From the NCBI RefSeq assembly GCF_900106845.1, contig NZ_LT629850.1:1282839-1333939 (forward strand): a DNA stretch of 51,101 nt, given 5' to 3'. Shown here piece by piece: positions 49,197-51,101 of the stretch. Under the pieces are notes generated by a model, which did not search any database, was not told where the DNA came from, and worked only from the letters and a program-made list of their open reading frames with translations. A program made the position numbers and the translations under genes. The DNA is from Romboutsia timonensis (GTDB taxonomy: Bacteria > Bacillota > Clostridia > Peptostreptococcales > Peptostreptococcaceae). The number at the start of each line of letters is the position of its first letter. Position 1 is the first letter of the stretch.

Positions 49197-51101
49197 ATCT
49201 TTCATTTGATTTTCTAAATTTAATAATTTCCATTATTAATGTAGATATTATAGCTAGTAATACACATATTCCTAATTGATAAATTCCAAATTCTAATGGG
49301 ATATCAAATATAGGTCTCATAAATGGAAGTAATGTAAGGCCGTATATAAGTAAACAAGCTATTATTGCATATATAACATACATATTTGAAAATACTCCTA
49401 TTTCCTTTAATGTATACTCATTTGATCTTGCTGGTAGTGTTTGTAATATTCTACATAGTGTGATAGTAGAAAATGCCATTGCAGTTCCAACATACGGAGA
49501 TATTTGCCTTCCTATAAATTGAGCTATTATTACTACAATACCTATTATTGTACCTCTAAATAAAACTGCTTGTATAGTTCCTCCAGCTAATATACTTTCA
49601 TTTGGGTCTCTTGGTGCTTTTGTCATAATATTTTTTTCAGGCTTTTCAAATCCTAGAGATATAGCAGGAAGAGAATCCGTTATTAAGTTTATAAATAATA
49701 GTTGTAATGTTGTAAATGGATTTGCCCAGTTAGCAAATACTGCAAATAATATAGCAAGTATACCTGCAAAGTTTCCTGCAAATAAGTAAGTTATAGACTT
49801 TTTAATGTTTTTATAAACAGTTCTACCTACTTCAACGGCATTTACTATTGTGGCAAAGTTATCATCAACTAATATCATAGCAGCTGCATCTTTAGCAACA
49901 TCTGTACCACTACCCATACCTATTCCTATATCTGCTTGCTTTAAAGCAGGAGCATCATTTACACCGTCACCTGTCATTGCTGTTATTTTTCCTTTTTTCT
50001 GCCATGCTCTAACTATACGTATTTTATTCTCAGGTGACACTCTTGCATATACTGGGATATGCTCTAACTTTTTATCTAACTCTTCATCAGTAAGTGAATC
50101 TAACTCTTGTCCTGTTAAGGCAATATCACCCTCATCCATTATACCAATATCTTTTGCTATAGCCGCTGCTGTAGTTTTATGGTCTCCAGTTATCATAACA
50201 GTTTTTATTCCAGCACTTTTAGCTTCTCTAACAGCTTCATATACTTCTTCTCTAGGTGGATCTATCATTGCCATAAGACCTATTAAAGTCATATCAACTT
50301 CATCCTCTAATGATGGAACAAAATTATCATCTTCTACATCTTTTATAGCAAAAGCTAAGACTCTTAGTGCTTTATTTGAAAATTCTTCGTTCATACTTCT
50401 ATATGAATTTAATATATCATCATTTATATCTACAGTATCTCCATCAACCATTGCATATTTACATCTACTAAATACTACATCAGGAGCTCCTTTAGTAAAC
50501 ATATAGACATTTCCATGAATATTATTTACTGTAGACATAAGTTTTCTATCACTATCAAATGGTATTTCACTTAGTCTATTGTATCTATTTCTTAAGATAT
50601 TATAATCTAGATTTCTGCTATTAGCGAATTTTATTAATGCAACTTCTGTTGGATCTCCTATTTCTTTTCCTTCATTATTTATATTTGAATCATTACATAT
50701 AGCAGATGCTACAATTAGTGTTTTAGATTGATATGAATATTTAATATTTTGTGTACTCATATCTTCTTTAGGTGTTTCATACATATAAAAATCTACTACT
50801 GTCATTTTATTTTGCGTTAATGTACCAGTTTTATCTGTACATATAACACTTGTAGATCCTAATGTTTCAACTGCTGGTAATTTTCTAATTATAGCTTGTT
50901 TTTTAGCCATATCATTTGTTCCAACAGATAAAACTATCGTTATAATAGATGATAAAGCTTCTGGAATAGCTGCTACTGCTACTGCAATTGCAAACATAAA
51001 TGAATCTGCTATAATTTTTGCTTTCGGTATATCCACATCACTCATAAAACTTCTAACAACTTGAATTATAAATATAAGTGCTGCTATAACTATTATTAAT
51101 C
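49195..51101 (-). CDS. Calcium-transporting P-type ATPase, C-terminal part (5' end outside window)
   Basis: The minus-strand frame is open to the window end (upstream of the ATG at 51045 the codons read IIVIAALIFIIQVVRSF, a membrane helix), so about 635 C-terminal residues are seen. The M4 helix has AIPEALSSIITIVLSVGT, like the PEGL calcium-binding segment of SERCA with Ala for Gly. The phosphorylation loop is CTDKTGTLTQNK, the nucleotide domain has MFTKGAPDVV, and the hinge MTGDGVNDAPALKQADIG is intact. The C-terminal domain has about six helices, including NLITDSLPAISLGFE with acidic and Asn residues expected for Ca2+ coordination. It should pump Ca2+ out of the cell at the expense of ATP. 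Confidence 0.92.
   Translation of the reverse strand, partial: LIIVIAALIFIIQVVRSFMSDVDIPKAKIIADSFMFAIAVAVAAIPEALSSIITIVLSVGTNDMAKKQAIIRKLPAVETLGSTSVICTDKTGTLTQNKMTVVDFYMYETPKEDMSTQNIKYSYQSKTLIVASAICNDSNINNEGKEIGDPTEVALIKFANSRNLDYNILRNRYNRLSEIPFDSDRKLMSTVNNIHGNVYMFTKGAPDVVFSRCKYAMVDGDTVDINDDILNSYRSMNEEFSNKALRVLAFAIKDVEDDNFVPSLEDEVDMTLIGLMAMIDPPREEVYEAVREAKSAGIKTVMITGDHKTTAAAIAKDIGIMDEGDIALTGQELDSLTDEELDKKLEHIPVYARVSPENKIRIVRAWQKKGKITAMTGDGVNDAPALKQADIGIGMGSGTDVAKDAAAMILVDDNFATIVNAVEVGRTVYKNIKKSITYLFAGNFAGILAILFAVFANWANPFTTLQLLFINLITDSLPAISLGFEKPEKNIMTKAPRDPNESILAGGTIQAVLFRGTIIGIVVIIAQFIGRQISPYVGTAMAFSTITLCRILQTLPARSNEYTLKEIGVFSNMYVIYAIIACLLIYGLTLLPFMRPIFDIPLEFGIYQLGICVLLAIISTLIMEIIKFRKSNER

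Noticed and set aside
49850..50506. 218-codon plus-strand frame antisense to the P-type ATPase
   Set aside because: It is opposite the nucleotide-binding domain coding sequence, is Ser/Ile-rich without motifs, and arises from codon bias of the real gene.

Overview
The window is about 51 kb of very AT-rich DNA from a low-GC Gram-positive anaerobe. Gene content (clostridial-type lexA with its own SOS operator, a 3D-domain cell-wall protein, VanW, YaaA, DeoD, YhaM-type nuclease), strong GGAGG ribosome sites and frequent TTG/GTG starts point to Clostridia. Peptostreptococcaceae (Clostridioides/Paraclostridium/Romboutsia relatives) is my best guess, but the genus cannot be fixed from the sequence alone.

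Layout. (1) 1-7350, plus strand: a defence island made of the C-terminal part of a SNF2-type helicase, a very short ORF, a DUF4391 protein, a Cys-rich zinc-ribbon/HNH-like protein and an apparently intact type III restriction-modification pair (mod, res). (2) 7351-8354: a 1-kb gene-free spacer with clustered ATGCATGC palindromes and hairpins. (3) 8355-10233: a Xer-like tyrosine recombinase and lexA. (4) 10292-21978: mostly housekeeping genes (deoD, a small membrane-anchored protein, nhaA, a YhaM-like exonuclease, yaaA, yihY/brkB, phosphoglucomutase, 3D-domain protein), interrupted by a complete IS3-family element. This part also holds an ArsC/Spx-family gene with an in-frame UGA at the catalytic position and a HEPN-motif protein. 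(5) 22180-33828, minus strand: a ten-gene surface-glycan operon. It has dTDP-rhamnose genes (rmlABCD), a UDP-glucose 6-dehydrogenase, an epimerase, three glycosyltransferase genes (one a 1050-residue three-module fusion) and a methyltransferase. (6) 34228-36503: one more glycosyltransferase and a complete IS1182-type element whose insertion duplicated a whole terminator hairpin. (7) 36516-42801, minus strand: a cystine/dicarboxylate-type symporter, a small basic protein, a polysaccharide deacetylase, a GH13 alpha-glucosidase and a VanW protein. (8) 42955-47513, plus strand: a small helical protein, then a GNAT acetyltransferase preceded by a group I intron in its 5' leader, then a three-gene MacAB-like efflux operon. 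(9) 47573-51101, minus strand: dihydroorotase and a calcium-type P-type ATPase cut by the window end.

How the parts work together. The rml/ugd/GT operon supplies dTDP-L-rhamnose and UDP-glucuronate and assembles a surface glycan. Phosphoglucomutase upstream can provide glucose-1-phosphate, and deacetylase, VanW and 3D proteins act on the cell wall. The type III R-M pair with its helicase and accessory genes is a phage-defence island beside a tyrosine recombinase.

Most notable observations. First, a group I intron sits between a promoter and a UUG-initiated gene with no coding 5' exon; predicted splicing would put an AGAGG ribosome site 7 nt before the UUG start, while the precursor hides both candidate ribosome sites in stems. 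This resembles the known C. difficile c-di-GMP/ribozyme arrangement, but I see no c-di-GMP aptamer. Second, there is a probable selenocysteine codon in an ArsC/Spx-family protein with a hairpin at bacterial-SECIS distance. Third, two unrelated insertion sequences have both landed in intergenic terminator palindromes.
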